A stretch of 64,000 nt of DNA from Azorinus chamasolen (taxonomy: Eukaryota; Mollusca; Bivalvia; Cardiida; Solecurtidae), in assembly GCA_963576725.1 (NCBI GenBank), contig OY755244.1, positions 79,421,620 through 79,485,619 of the forward strand, given 5' to 3'. Positions 21,444 through 33,004 of the stretch are shown piece by piece; the first letter of the stretch is position 1, and every line of letters starts with the position of its first letter. The notes under the pieces are model-generated. The model saw only the letters and a list, made by a program, of their open reading frames with translations, was not told the origin of the DNA and did no database searches. The translations under genes were made by a program, and so were the position numbers.

Positions 21444-23750
21444 CTCAGGGAGCCAATAGTGCCTACCGTGCACCCCCCCCCCCCCCCGACTTTTTTTCAT
21501 GGGTACCAAAATGTTCAGAAAAGTGTCCTGAATCAGAATCGCGAATGTACTCAAATTTAAATTCTTTTAGGCTATGTGTATTTTAACCTTTTCCATGGCA
21601 ACCCCCCAGTTTTCGTAATGATGACCCATACCTACAAATTCGCCCATAACACAGCCAGTTTTTGTCCTAAAACTATAAAACTGGTACCAAATGAAAGATC
21701 AGACATTGTGCTTTTATTTCTAACTGTTTTTTTAATTACCTTATTTGCATACTCATGAATATTAATGAGAACCATTAAAATAGTAAAAAAGTATAGAAAT
21801 AACGTAAACCTTTCCTTTTTTTTTATCCTACAAATATAGAAAATAACTTCAAATGCAGTTTAACATGATGACGAAAACCCCAGAAACCAAAATATCCAAT
21901 TTGAGGACCATAGCATTAATTTTAAGCACCATTTTCACCGTTTCCATGGCAACACCCTTGTTTTCGTAATGATGGTCCGTACCAGGAAAATCGTCCATAT
22001 TACAGCCAGTTTTTGTCCAAAACCTATATAACTGGTACCAAATTGGAGATAGGACATTGTGCTTTTATTTCCAGTTTTTTTTTAAATTACCTTATTTGCA
22101 TACTCATGAATATTAATGAGATCATTAAAAATAGTAAAAACAATATAGAAATAACGTAAATAATGTAAACTATTCACTTTTTATCCTACAAATATCAGAA
22201 AACAATTTCAAATGCAGTTTAACCTGATGACACAATCCTCAGAAAACAAAATATCAAATTTGAGGACCAAAAATTTAACTCTAAGTAACTTTTTAACTGT
22301 TTTCATAGTAACCATTCATTTCACTCTGTTCACACAGTTTTGTTAGTCGACACCTACCTGCAAAAATCTTCCATATCACAGGAAGTGTTTGTGCTAACTG
22401 TATAAAACTGGTACCGAATTAAAGCTAAGACATTGTGCTTTGGTTTAAAGGCTATACTTAGAATTACCTTATTTGCATACACATGAATATTAATGAGAAT
22501 AATTAAAAAATAGCAAAAAAATACAGAAATAACGTAAACCTCTCAATTTTTATCCTACCAATATCAGAAAATAACTTCAAATGTAGTTTAAATTGATGAC
22601 AAAATACTCAGAAAGCCAATCATCTTAATTGATACCCAAACAATGAACTGTACGTAAGATTGTAACGGTTTCCATGGTAACCGATCCTTTCACAAATTTT
22701 GGAAATTTGACATCCAACTGTAATACTCCGCTAGATCTCAGTTATTTTTGATGAATCATGAAATCAATTGTTACAAACATAGATATGAGGCATTGCTTTA
22801 ATAATAAATAATACTTTTCTGATATAAACTAATTTGCATATGTATGAATATTTATGAAAACAGTAATAGATGTTGAAATTTTCGACAGACACCAATCTTT
22901 CTCTTATAAAGCAAACAAAAAAGCAAAATTGTTAGCTAAAGTTTACTATGATCACTGAATAGCACCAAGATTGTTAGATAAATAAATTTGGGACAAATTA
23001 TATAATACTGATGGTGATATATCTGTTTCCTAGGCAACCATTCTAACATCATTGTTCATATTACAGAGTGTTTAAATACCTGCAACATACAAAGATAGTA
23101 CGGCCTACTTTGGCGATAATTATAAATGATATAAACATATACCCGGTAGTTGATGTATGAATCTTAATGTTTGGTTCACTTTATGCAAATTACCTTATTT
23201 GCATCCTCATGAATATTAATTAGTGATAAAAAACAAAGAGAAACAATATTGAAAATAACATGTTTCGCAGTATGCCGAGCACAACATTACACCATGCTCC
23301 AAGTATAGCTTGCAATAATAAATGTACCTTTTGGTGATGAATAAATAAATTTTATGTCTAAAACTGTTACCAAAATTACCATGCACTGCTTCCATGGTAA
23401 CTGTTGAAAGTCAAGTACTTATGATACTCCAAACAATCTTCTGTTATTGTTTTTAAAGTGTCAAGACTGTTTCGACTGTTGATATACCATCATCTAACTA
23501 GAACTGGTAAGCCTGTGATGTGCTTTAAGACCCTTTGATTTGTCTGTCTTGCTAAGCCATCATCAGCCGTGCCAATACTGAAGGGAACTGGTGTCAGCAG
23601 ATTCTGCATCATCTCACCTATATCAATCTGCATATTGGGTCTTTAAGTTTGAGTACATTCGCGATTCTGATTCAGGACACTTTTCTGAACATTTTGGTAC
23701 CCATGAAAAAAGTCTAGGGGGTGCACGGTAGGCACTATTGGCTCCCTGGG
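21444..23750. mobile_element. Element J: long inverted ends around a 360-bp array
   Basis: Ends 21444-21561 and 23641-23750 are inverted copies (CYCAGGGAGCCAATAGTGCC ... GAATCGCGAATGTACTCAAA); TA flanks both sides. Between them are about five to six ~360-bp monomers, without an open frame. The first two monomers are closest; the last are strongly diverged. Superfamily not recognised. Confidence 0.82.
21589..23401 (+). promoter_or_regulatory. Periodic X-box-like and octamer sites in J
   Basis: X-box-like palindromes at 21589, 21940, 22299, 22668, 23025 and 23388 (GTTTCCATGGCAAC and variants; consensus GTHNYYATRRNAAC, with one TA-centre and two one-mismatch sites). ATTTGCAT octamers at 21743, 22094, 22471, 22832 and 23197. 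Binding is not shown. Confidence 0.5.
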
Positions 23751-23751
23751 T

Positions 23752-23969
23752 ATAACCCTTTCCCTTGTATACGCAGTTGCTCCTATAGGAGCCGTCCGAT
23801 CGGGGTCTGTTCTGTTTCCTTTTGACATGATATATTTATGCTCCTACAGTTTTTGTCAAAGCAAAAAAAATCTCTTGAAAAGTTTACATTATAAAAATTC
23901 AGTTAATGAATAATCGCGATGTTATTATTTCTGACATGAATATTGAATATTGAACAGAGAAAGGGTTAA
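23752..23969. mobile_element. Family A2 MITE abutting J
   Basis: ATAACCCTTTCCCTTGTATA to GAGAAAGGGTTAA; left stem arm shortened. Confidence 0.8.
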
Positions 23970-24192
23970 ACCTTTCTTTGTTCTATATTTATTCTAAATT
24001 TCAATACTGAGTATTCATGAACAAAATAGTTGTAAAGAAATATGCTAGATGGGACATTGTAGCCACTTTAGAAAGTAAACAAACAGGTATATCACGTTCC
24101 ATTAGCAAACGGAGCAGAACCTGATCAGCCGGTTCCTATAGGAGACGTCTGATCTGGGTCTACTCTGTTTACCAATGCCTTTTATATAAAGG
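23966..24192. mobile_element. Family A1 MITE
   Basis: Shares TTAA with the preceding A2; right end AAAGGAAATGGTACA decayed; apex GGTTCCTATAGGAGAC. Confidence 0.8.
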
Positions 24193-24254
24193 AAATGGTA
24201 CAACCCTATCCCGTTATCCTAGACTTTACTCCCAATGCTATCAGCTTGAATCCT

Positions 24255-24391
24255 GGTTCCATGCTTATAAAACGTTTTAGTTGAGTCTGGGTTCGTTCTC
24301 AAGTTTTTGATTGGTCAGATTTGAGCCTTTGGCCAATCAGAAGCTTGAGAACAAACCCAGACTCAACTAAAAAGCTTTATAAGCATGGACC
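24255..24391. mobile_element. Family H element, long perfect ends
   Basis: GGTTCCATGCTTATAAAACG / GCTTTATAAGCATGGACC ends around TTGATTGGTCAGATTTGAGC. Confidence 0.8.
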
Positions 24392-24396
24392 AAGGC

Positions 24397-24540
24397 ATCG
24401 GGGTTATAAAACATTTTGCTTGAGTGAGGTCATTCTTAACCATCTTACTGGTCGGTTTCTGAGCTTGCTCAGAATCTGACCAATCATTTACTTGAGAATT
24501 ATCTCAGACCCAGACTTTATAAGTTTATAACATTGGACCC
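24397..24540. mobile_element. Family H element, second copy
   Basis: GGTTATAAAACATTTTGC ... CTTGCTCAGAATCTGACCAA ... TTTATAACATTGGACC. Confidence 0.75.
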
Positions 24541-24756
24541 TGATGAGACGCCAATTATACACGATTTGGTACGGTCACTTCTTCTGTGTCCGGCGTATAC
24601 CAACCTCCGAAGAAACTACATACGCCAGAGAATAAACCACTTTGGTTTAATTGAAAATGGTCATATGTTATACGAAAGCATGCAAACTAATACAAAATGC
24701 TCATAATTTTCACAAGCAGCACTGATCTGACCAACCCCATTTCAGCTACATCCAGC

Positions 24757-24936
24757 GGACAAGATAAGACGCGTATATTTAAAACATTTTCAAGAATAAC
24801 TTCTTTATTTCTCCACCAAACTCTATGTTGTCACCACTTATTAGCATCGTCTCTTCGAGTGGTCACAGCATAGGGTTTGGTGGAGAAATGACGAGTTTAG
24901 AACTTGAGTACGCACGTTTATCTGTTTCTCTGAAGG
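24757..24936. mobile_element. Family F element
   Basis: TTTCTCCACCAAACTCTATG / CATAGGGTTTGGTGGAGAAA; tip CGTCTCTTCGAG, one arm shortened. Confidence 0.8.
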
Positions 24937-24964
24937 TCATCTATCTATTTACATGCCCCAAGTG

Positions 24965-25310
24965 TAATAAAACGCCCACGTCTGAGTCTGGTTTCATTCT
25001 TAACCCTTTCCTTGTTTTTTGTTTATTTCAAATTTCGATACCTACTGAATATTCATGGACAAAAAGTTAAAATTAAATATGGAAAGTGGAACATTGTAGC
25101 CATTTTTAGAAAATAAAGAAACAGATATTTCATATTCCACAGAGCAGACCCTGATCAGACGGCTCCTATAGGAACCGTCTGATCTGGGTCTACTCTGTTT
25201 GCAAATGCGTGAAAACACGTTTATATGAAGGAAAGGGTTAAGCATCTGACCAGTCAGACTGATGTTTGAGAATGAACTTAGACTCAAGCAATAAAAAATT
25301 ATATCATCGG
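24965..25310. mobile_element. Family H element split by A1
   Basis: CTGAGTCTGGTTTCATTC left of the insert, GCATCTGACCAGTCAGACTG ... AGACTCAAGC right of it. Confidence 0.68.
25000..25241. mobile_element. Family A1 MITE nested in H
   Basis: TTAACCCTTTCCTTG to GAAGGAAAGGGTTAA; apex GGCTCCTATAGGAACC. Confidence 0.9.
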
Positions 25311-25637
25311 AACATGGTGTATTTCGACCCAAACTCAGCTAAATGGTAGAATATTTATTTACAACAAGTTTCCGAACATGAACTACTGGCGTGATAAAAC
25401 TACATTATATATTTCTACAAAGCTTTGCTTTTAGCGCGTTTCCAAATTGCAATATCATGATAAATGTGTATGTTTGTTTGTATGTTCAAACCTTTCTTTT
25501 AAGTAGTCAAGGTCTTTTCATTGCTTATATTCGTTTCACCTCATCGACCTTTCTTTATCATACTGTAATGGCAAATGTACCTTCTCAATAACAACTGGCC
25601 CTTTATTTCTTTTTAACAAAATACCACTGGTCTTATA

Positions 25638-25841
25638 CAATATAACCTCTCTATAACGACCACTAAATTGCATCAAATATTTTGTGTTAAAAGCAGGTGG
25701 CTGCTTAAAGCAAGGTGAAAGTAAAACAGAACGCTCCTATAGGAGCGTTCTGTTTTACTTTCACCTTGCTTTAAGCGGTCACCTGCCCTAAATACCAAAT
25801 AATTAACACAAATTAGTGTCCGTTATAGAGAGGTTTTACTG
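25638..25841. mobile_element. Family C MITE
   Basis: CAATATAACCTCTCTATAAC to GAGAGGTTTTACTG|TA; perfect apex CGCTCCTATAGGAGCG. Confidence 0.88.
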
Positions 25842-26006
25842 TATCATTAATTTGTGGTCGCTATTGAGATATTATAAAGTGTTATCCACACAGGAATTAT
25901 TTTTACATTAGATGCATTGCCAGACTGTCAGAATACTGTTTTCCTACATGTAGTTTATAACTTATAATTCAACAATGCAAATGAGTTTATCTTCTTTTTT
26001 CTTTCT

Positions 26007-26235
26007 TTAACCCATTGCCTCATATGCTATTTTTAGATACAACCACTTTGAATAAATCTACCGAAAAGGAGCATTAGCTAGAGAAAAGGAAAAATTTAGA
26101 ATTTTGTAGTTTGAAACCATTGTGATAATAAGAGCATTTGCTCCTACAGGAGCAAATGCTCTATTTATCACAATGGTTTCACAAAGTAACTTTTACAGTG
26201 TCGTCAAAAGCCGTCAATAGGAGGGAATGGGTTAA
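26007..26235. mobile_element. Family B MITE, complete
   Basis: TTAACCCATTGCCTCATATG to GAGGGAATGGGTTAA; apex TTGCTCCTACAGGAGCAA. Confidence 0.9.
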
Positions 26236-26308
26236 ATGAAGTAGGTGGCTAGCAATCGCTTATGTCTAAACCACCATGAAGCTATTACAATTCATTTTAA
26301 GGAATTTA

Positions 26309-26445
26309 TAGAATATTTTTGGTTTTCATGGAGGTATAAAAAGCCCTTGGTCACACTGTATAAAACCGCGAAGCAGATTCATATTAAAAGTGTGACCAAG
26401 TTTTTGTTTTCATACTTCCATGAAAACAAAAAAAAACTATTCTAT
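26309..26445. mobile_element. Family K foldback element
   Basis: ~50-bp arms: TTTTCATGGAGGTATAAAAA .. TTGGTCACACT / AGTGTGACCAAG .. CATACTTCCATGAAAAC. Spacer about 30 bp. Confidence 0.65.
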
Positions 26446-26603
26446 ATTACTTATAATTTAATATCTCTACTGAATGTAACAAAGAAATCAAAATAACATT
26501 CAAAAAGCATTTGTTTATTTTTAACTTTTAAAACTGATACATATAACTACGGGCGAATACAAAGTAGTCCCGGCAATGCGTGGCCTAGGCTATACATGTA
26601 TAT

Positions 26604-26802
26604 ATTTTTGTGGGGATATGAAAAATAAAGTACAGCCAATCACAGCTCGCCAAAAGTAATGAAATCAAACAATGTTAAATTATATACATGTACATTAAAA
26701 CCTGTCTTCAGCAACTAATAATTTAATATTGTTTGTTTTCATTACTTTTGGCGAGCTGAGATTTGCTGTATTTTATTTTTCATACCCTCATGAAAAAAAT
26801 CT
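26604..26802. mobile_element. Family K-like foldback element
   Basis: ~75-bp arms: GGGGATATGAAAAATAAAGT .. CAGCTCGCCAAAAGTAATGA and its complement. The spacer contains a D-like scrap (AAAACCTGTCTTCAGC). Confidence 0.65.
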
Positions 26803-26834
26803 ATTATATTCCTTAATTGAAATTGGATCTAATT

Positions 26835-26880
26835 CTAGATTTTTAAGACAGGGTGGAGCTTAATGCAGGGCGAACGTACG
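26835..26880. mobile_element. Family D scrap
   Basis: TTAAGACAGGGTGGAGCTTA + ATGCAGGGCGAACG, no ends. Confidence 0.5.
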
Positions 26881-26962
26881 TATTCATTATATGTTTGTTA
26901 TAAGCATGTTCGTCTGTATACGAATACGGATGGTAAGCAGACAAATGCCGTTCTGGAGCTCA

Positions 26963-27020
26963 TTGTTTGTTCGTTTGTTCGTTTGTTTGTTTGTTTGTTT
27001 GTTTATTTGTTTGTTTTGGG
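26963..27020. repeat. (GTTT)n / (GTTC)n microsatellite
   Basis: Tetranucleotide run; explains the Val/Cys/Leu-rich open frames here. Confidence 0.85.
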
Positions 27021-27225
27021 TTTTACATAGCTTTAACAGTATTTCAGTCAAACGACGTCCGGCTAATTACATTCAGGTGGAGGAAGACACCAGAGGTTTC
27101 TTCCGTGCATGGAACAAATTTCATTGTTCTCGTACAGAGAAGAACAGTTGCTGACTCCTAAAATCCTATCACAAAAAAGCGCCATATATTCCAAGAGTTA
27201 AAATTGATAACATATCAATATTTTC

Positions 27226-27640
27226 AGAGGTCCAGATAACTGTGTAACTGTAAACATTTTCAACAATATCTCCTTTTTTCTCTCAACCAAACCCTATACT
27301 GTGACCACTTTTTAGAATTGTCTCGAACACGATATCACAGTATATCACAGTATATGGTGGTTTGGTGGAGAAATGACGATTTCAGTCTTTGGGTACGCGC
27401 CGTTATATGTATCTCTGTTATACACAGCTACATATAAAGACGCTTACCCAAATACTAAAATCGTCATTTCGCCACCAAACCCTATACTGTACTATGACCA
27501 CTCTTTAGACTCGCCTCGAAGAGTCGATAGACAACTCTCGAAGAGACGATACCAAAGAGTGGTCACAGTGTAGGGTTTGGTGGAGAAATAAAGGAGGTAT
27601 TCTTGAAAATGTTGCAATTTACTTATCTTACCTGGACAAC
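27226..27640. mobile_element. Two family F elements head to head
   Basis: First copy 27226-27421 (stem tip scrambled: TATCACAGTA repeated), second 27422-27640 with an expanded tip (GCCTCGAAGAG..CTCTCGAAGAGACG). Their CAGATAA-type ends meet near 27421. Confidence 0.75.
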
Positions 27641-27773
27641 TTGATCATGTATTATACTTAGTTTTGCCTATCGTTGACATATCAAACCTTCGTTGCGACA
27701 TGGTCACCCGCATGTGTTTGAAAAATGCATTGCTGTTATATACCGTCCTTGTATTGCAAACATGATGTTAGTA

Positions 27774-27977
27774 CAGTAAAACCTCTCTATAACGGCTACT
27801 AAATTACATCAAGTATTTTGTGTTAAAGGCAGGTTGCTGCTTAAAGCAAGGTGAAAGTAAAACAGAACGCCCCTGTTGGAGCGTTCTGTTTTACTTCCAC
27901 CTTGCTTTAAGCTGCCACCTGTCCTAAATACCAACTAATTAACACACTTTAGTGGCTGTTATAGAGAGGTTTTACTG
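27774..27977. mobile_element. Family C MITE
   Basis: TA|CAGTAAAACCTCTCTATAAC to TTATAGAGAGGTTTTACTG|TA. Confidence 0.9.
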
Positions 27978-28170
27978 TACATGTATTCAAGTAATGTTAT
28001 ACATATCGATATTTCTCTACTCTCCCTTGTCATGTAATTACAGAATCTCACATTCGTGTTTATTATCATTTTTCACCCAACTCGTTTATTGAAATCATGT
28101 GACACGAGCCAACGCCTCGATTTATAGGATTTGCTTTTCACTTATTTCATAAACATGATACATGTAAGTA

Positions 28171-28419
28171 TTAACCATTCGCTTGCTGTTCACGTCAATA
28201 TACCTACCTGTAAATAGTGAAGACCCAGATGAGACAGTTCCTGCAGGAGCTGTCTCATCAGGGTCTGCACTATTTACAAGTTGATTGTGCAACCAGTGCA
28301 CTCCACAGCAGTGATTGCACAGAGAAATACTTGTAGACAGTGAAGATTGTGTAATTATACCACAGGGCATGGGTAAAGAAGAAGACATGTACTTCAAAAT
28401 TCAGCAAGAGAAGGGTTAA
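28171..28419. mobile_element. Family E MITE, complete
   Basis: TTAACCATTCGCTTGCTG to CAGCAAGAGAAGGGTTAA. Confidence 0.9.
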
Positions 28420-28535
28420 ATCCTCGATGTGTCTGTCACACGGCTCAACAACGCTCCAATATGTTGCAACATGTTTGCTGAGCAAAGTTTCGTTATTCTG
28501 ATTTCGAAGTACATGTGTACCTTCTTACGTGTGTG

Positions 28536-28760
28536 TTAACCCATTCGCTCCTAGACTAGTTTTAGACCAAACTTCTTTCAATAAATCTATCGAAAAGGGA
28601 TTTTAGTAGAGAAAAGGAAAATGTTAGAATTGTGTAGTTTAAACCATTGTGATAAAAAGAGTATTTGCTCCTATGGGGCAAATGCTCTTTTTATCACAAT
28701 GGTTTCAAACAAGACTTTTACAGAGACGTCAAAAGGCGTTAATTGGGGGGAATTAGTTAA
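28536..28760. mobile_element. Family B MITE
   Basis: TTAACCCATTCGCTCCTAG to GGGGGGAATTAGTTAA; apex TTGCTCCTATGGGGCAA. Confidence 0.85.
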
Positions 28761-28915
28761 ACGAAGCACCCGTTTGCGCACTCAGTTTGGTTCTACATGT
28801 AAATGATACTCAGAAAAGTTGCATTTCAAACTGTTTGACACTTGAGTTCAAATTTGGAAGAAAGCAAGGTGTGTATTGAGGAACACTTTAAATACCAATA
28901 AATTGATAATTGGTC

Positions 28916-29165
28916 TTAACCATCCTCTTGCTGAATTTTAAAATACATTTCTCCTTCTTTACCCATGCCCTGTTGTATAATTACATATATCTTCACTGTG
29001 TACAAGTATTTCGCTGTGCGATCACTGCTGTGGAGTGCACTGGTTGCACAATCAACTTGTAAATAGTGCAGACCCTGATGAGACAGCTCCTGCAGGAGCT
29101 GTCTCATCTGGGTCTTCACTATTTACAGGTAGGTATATTGACGGGAATAGCAAGCGAAGAGTTAA
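28916..29165. mobile_element. Family E MITE, complete
   Basis: Opposite orientation to the copy at 28171; TTAACCATCCTCTTGCTG to AGCAAGCGAAGAGTTAA. Confidence 0.9.
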
Positions 29166-29255
29166 TATTCAACACTGAATTTGATGAAGCTCAACTCATT
29201 AAAGGCAGTTGGAACGAAATGAATATTTTCGTCCTGCTTTAAGCTACCGCTTGGC

Positions 29256-29490
29256 TATAACCTTTTTCGTCATATAAACGCTTTTTCACGCATTTGCAAA
29301 CAGTTTAGACCCAGATCAGACAGCTCCTATTGGAGCCGTCTGATCAGGTTATACTATGTTTGCTAATGGAATTTGACAGTACGTTTCTTTACCTTCTAAA
29401 ATAGCTACAATGTTCCACCTTTCCATATTTCATTAAAACTATTTTGTCCATCATTATGCGGTAGGTATTGGAAGGAAATGGTTCAGCTAC
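29256..29490. mobile_element. Family A1 MITE, ends decayed
   Basis: ATAACCTTTTTCGTCATATA to AGGAAATGGTTC; apex AGCTCCTATTGGAGCC. Confidence 0.8.
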
Positions 29491-29498
29491 GCTTGCTT

Positions 29499-29723
29499 TT
29501 AACCCTTTCCTCCATAAATACGCCTTTCTACGCATTTTCAAACAGAGAAGACCCAGATCAGACGGCTCTTATAGGAGCCGTCTGACCAGGGTCTGCTCTA
29601 TTTGCTTATGAAGCAATATAGATATGATTCTACATAATTATTCTGCCAAGCCAAAACATACTGTGTTCGTATTATAAAAAATAATCTAATTGATGATGTC
29701 ACTATTTCTAGCATAATTATTAA
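29499..29723. mobile_element. Family A2 MITE
   Basis: TTAACCCTTTCCTCCATAAA; its right TTAA is shared with the next A1. Confidence 0.85.
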
Positions 29724-29969
29724 CCCTTTCCATGTTCTATGTTTATTACAAACTTCAATACCAAATGACTATTCATGGACAACGTAGTCATAATGAAATA
29801 TAGAAGATGGAACATTGTAGCCATTTTACTAAGTATAGAAACAGATATATCTAATTCCATTAGCAAACAGAGCAGACCCTGATCAGACGGCTCCTATATG
29901 AGCCATCTGATCAGGGTCTGCTCTGTTTGTGGATGCGTGAAAACACGTTTATATGAGGGAAAGGGTTGG
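29720..29969. mobile_element. Family A1 MITE
   Basis: TTAACCCTTTCCATG to GAGGGAAAGGGTTGG; apex GGCTCCTATATGAGCC. Confidence 0.88.
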
Positions 29970-30334
29970 CGAAGTCCCAGAATTAAACCTCTCTCTCTGC
30001 TGGTCGTTTAGTGGGGTTTTACAGCCATTAGTTTGTGTCTGATACTTATCGGCAATAATCAATGAGTATTGCGCTTTATAGTACATGGATCAATTATGCG
30101 CATTGAGTCGTAAATGTACTTTTACATGTAGTTGAAATGCTCTTACTTTCTTGCAAACAGGTATGATGAGATATCCGATAAAACGTGTAAAGTGTGTGGA
30201 TAGAACGAAACACAAATACACAAATTATGTTCAACATATTTTGATGAATGTCAAACAGTGCAGATCCTGACCAAACACCGCGACTGGTGTAGGTATACAC
30301 TGTTTGCAGGGCGATAATACCTTGGGTGGCTCGT

Positions 30335-30611
30335 TTAACGCGTTTCTTGTTCTATGTTTATTCCAAATTCAATACCTACTGAATAATCATGAACGAAATC
30401 ATTATAATGAAATATGGATGGTTAAATACTGTAGTCATTTTAGAAAGTAAAGAAACAGATCTTTTAATCTCTATTAACAAACAGAGCAGACCCAAATTCC
30501 ATTAGCGAACAGAGCAGACCCTGATCAGACGGCTCCTAAAGGAGCCGTCTGATCTGGGTCTACTCTGTTTGCAGATGCGTGAAAATACGTTCGTGTGAGA
30601 GAAAGGGTTAA
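30335..30611. mobile_element. Family A1 MITE with small internal duplication
   Basis: TTAACGCGTTTCTTG to GAGAAAGGGTTAA; AACAGAGCAGACCC plus its lead-in occurs twice before the hairpin. Confidence 0.85.
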
Positions 30612-30898
30612 AAGAACGATCAAACCAGCTGGTGTTCAGAGAAGTCCAATATCTAAAAGGCTTTGATTTTGTTAATTTGCCCAACCCTCTCCAAAACATA
30701 CTGCTGTTTATCACACTAAACCAGCATTTATTCCATGACTTAATATTGATAATATATCAAGTATGATATATTTGTCCCTGACGTCTACTAACCAAAACCA
30801 TTGATGTGACAGATCAAATTTCACATACATGTTTTTGTATTGGCCAAATGTATTGATTTTATATAACATTCTTATATTGCAAACATGGTGAGAATACA

Positions 30899-31112
30899 AT
30901 AGAGACTGTCTTAAGCGGTCATTCATTTACTGAACATAGGATTTTAAAAAAAACCCAGATGATTGCTCAATGCAGGGCAAATGTAATACAGAAAGCTCTT
31001 GTAGGAGCTTTCTGCATTACTTTTGATCTGCATTAAACTACAGAGTCCCAGAAATAAACTGCCTTACAGGCCCATCATTAGAATTCTTTATGATGACCGC
31101 TAAAGACAGACA
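30899..31112. mobile_element. Family D1 MITE
   Basis: ATAGAGACTGTCTTAAGCGG; apex AAGCTCTTGTAGGAGCTT; right end decayed. Confidence 0.75.
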
Positions 31113-31141
31113 TGTACATGTATGTAGGTAATGTTATATAT

Positions 31142-31586
31142 CAGTACCGTAACACCTCGCTAAACCGAAAGTATAAATTAGTGGCATTGCCGATATGTGT
31201 AGACAGGTGACAGCTTAATGCAGGATGAAAGTCATGCAGAAAGCTCCTTAAGGAGCTTTCTGCAAGACTTTCATCCTGCATTAAGCAGCCACTTGCCTAA
31301 AAAAGATCTAAATTCTTCTTTACTAAAAGCCCGGTTAACCCTTTACCTCATAGGCTATTTTTAGATACAACCTATTTGAATAAATCTACCGAAAAGGAGC
31401 AATAACTAGAGAAAAGGACACTTTTAGAATTGTGTAGTTTGAAACCATTGTGATAAATAAAGCATTTGCTCCTATAGGAGCAAATGCTCTATTTATCACA
31501 ATGGTTTCACAAAGTGACTTCTACAGACTACAGAGTCGTCAAAAGTCGTCAATATGAGGGAATGGGTTAAGTGAGGGTTTAATTCA
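31142..31586. mobile_element. Family D2 MITE split by B
   Basis: CAGTACCGTAACACCTCGCT; stem AAAGCTCCTTAAGGAGCTTT; B entered at CCCGGTTAA near the right end. Confidence 0.75.
31335..31570. mobile_element. Family B MITE nested in D2
   Basis: TTAACCCTTTACCTCATAGG to GAGGGAATGGGTTAA; apex TTGCTCCTATAGGAGCAA. Confidence 0.9.
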
Positions 31587-31799
31587 TGTCGATATTTCCC
31601 CACTTTCCAATTTATGTAATAGATAGAATCTCACATTCGTGTTAATCCTCAGTTTTCATCAAGCTTGTTGATTGAAATCACACGACACTCGCCAATACTC
31701 GTGTTATAAGGTTTGAGTGTCACTCGTTTCATAACAGGGGTATTACTGTGTTGCAGACAGTGAAGCCCCCATATCAGACACCGCGTATCCGACAAGGTG

Positions 31800-31930
31800 C
31801 AGTAAAACGCCTCTGAACCGGAATTCCATAGAGAAAAAATTAGATACTTTTAGGCAGGTGGCTGCTGAATACAGTCATGTAGAAAGCTCCTAGCGGGGAA
31901 TTTAACGTCCGGTTTAGAGGGGTTTTACTG
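31800..31930. mobile_element. Family D2 MITE, internal deletion
   Basis: CAGTAAAACGCCTCTGAACC to TTTAGAGGGGTTTTACTG|TA, but the right stem arm is missing. Confidence 0.82.
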
Positions 31931-31994
31931 TATATGTATCTGATCAATTTTTAAATGATAAGGAAAGAAACAAAACAAATTATGTACTACTGAT

Positions 31995-32249
31995 CAGGCG
32001 CGGATTTAGAGGGGACGGAGCCGGCGTACACCCCCCTAAAATTGCAAAAACATTTAACGACCACTAAATTGTGTTAATTAGTTGGTATTTGGCTGCTTAA
32101 AGCAAGGTGAAAGTAAAACAGAACGCTCCCATAGGAGCGTTCTGTTTTACTTTCACCTTGCTTTAAGAAGCCACCTGCCTTTAACACAGCCCTTTTCCAA
32201 CATGTATTACGCCCCCCCCCCCCAATCTGAAATCCTGGATCCGCACCTG
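31995..32249. mobile_element. Family L element carrying a truncated C
   Basis: CAGGCGCGGATTTAGAGG to TCCTGGATCCGCACCTG with CTGAT on each side. Inside is a C element missing its left end and cut on the right at TTTAACACAG. Confidence 0.78.
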
Positions 32250-32259
32250 CTGATTCTGA

Positions 32260-32345
32260 TGACTGTCAAACAGTGTTGTTCTTGACCAGACGTCGCATTT
32301 GAGAAACAGCGGCTGGTCAGGGACGACATTGTTTTCAACTTGCAA
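32260..32345. repeat. Decayed GACCxGATSAGAC-type hairpin
   Basis: TCAAACAGTGTTGTTCTTGA / GGTCAGGGACGACATTGTTT without recognisable outer ends. Confidence 0.5.
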
Positions 32346-32424
32346 TGATATCCCTTTCCTCCCATTCTCATTTCATAGGACGATCGTTTGCATTGTAAGC
32401 TCAATGTGTAAAAAATTAGTTTTA

Positions 32425-32673
32425 TTAGTCTTTTCCTTCGTATAAATGCATTCCCACGCATTTGCAAACAGAGTAGATCCAGATCAGACGACTCCTACAG
32501 GATCCGTCTTATCAGGGTCTGTTCTGTTCGTTTTTTGGCATGATATAGATTTGGTTCTACAGTTTTTGTCAAAGCAAATTAATCCTTGAAAATTTTACAG
32601 TGTAAAAATACAATTAATAAATATTCATGATATCATAATTTCAAACATGAATAGTGAACAGGGAAAGGGTTAA
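32425..32673. mobile_element. Family A2 MITE
   Basis: TTAGTCTTTTCCTTCGTATA to CAGGGAAAGGGTTAA. Confidence 0.83.
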
Positions 32674-32730
32674 ATATTTTAAAACCAGGTGTATGGATAA
32701 AAAATCAAATAATTTAGAAATTGATATATA

Positions 32731-32934
32731 CAGTAAAACCTCTCTATAACGACCATTAAATTGTATTAATTAGTTGGTATTTAGGGCAGGTGGCTGCTTA
32801 AAACAAGGTGAAAGTAAAACAGAACGCTCCTGTAGGAGCGTTCTGTTTTACTTTCACCTTGCTTTAAGCAACCGCATGCCTTTAAAACAAAATACTTGAT
32901 GTAATTTAGTGGCCGTTATAGAGATGTTTTACTG
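32731..32934. mobile_element. Family C MITE
   Basis: TA|CAGTAAAACCTCTC to GATGTTTTACTG|TA; apex CGCTCCTGTAGGAGCG. Confidence 0.9.
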
Positions 32935-33004
32935 TAATTTACAAAAGGGGTTAATTGCTAGGAATCAACCCCACAGCATTCACGTAACTGTTCCTGTACT
33001 TTAC

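Larger units (their letters stand above)
29195..30020. mobile_element. Family D2 relic hosting three A elements
   Basis: AAAGGCAGTTGGAACGAAAT..TTCGTCCTGCTTTAAGC at the left; AGTCCCAGAATTAAACC..TTTAGTGGGGTTTTAC from 29970. Confidence 0.6.
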
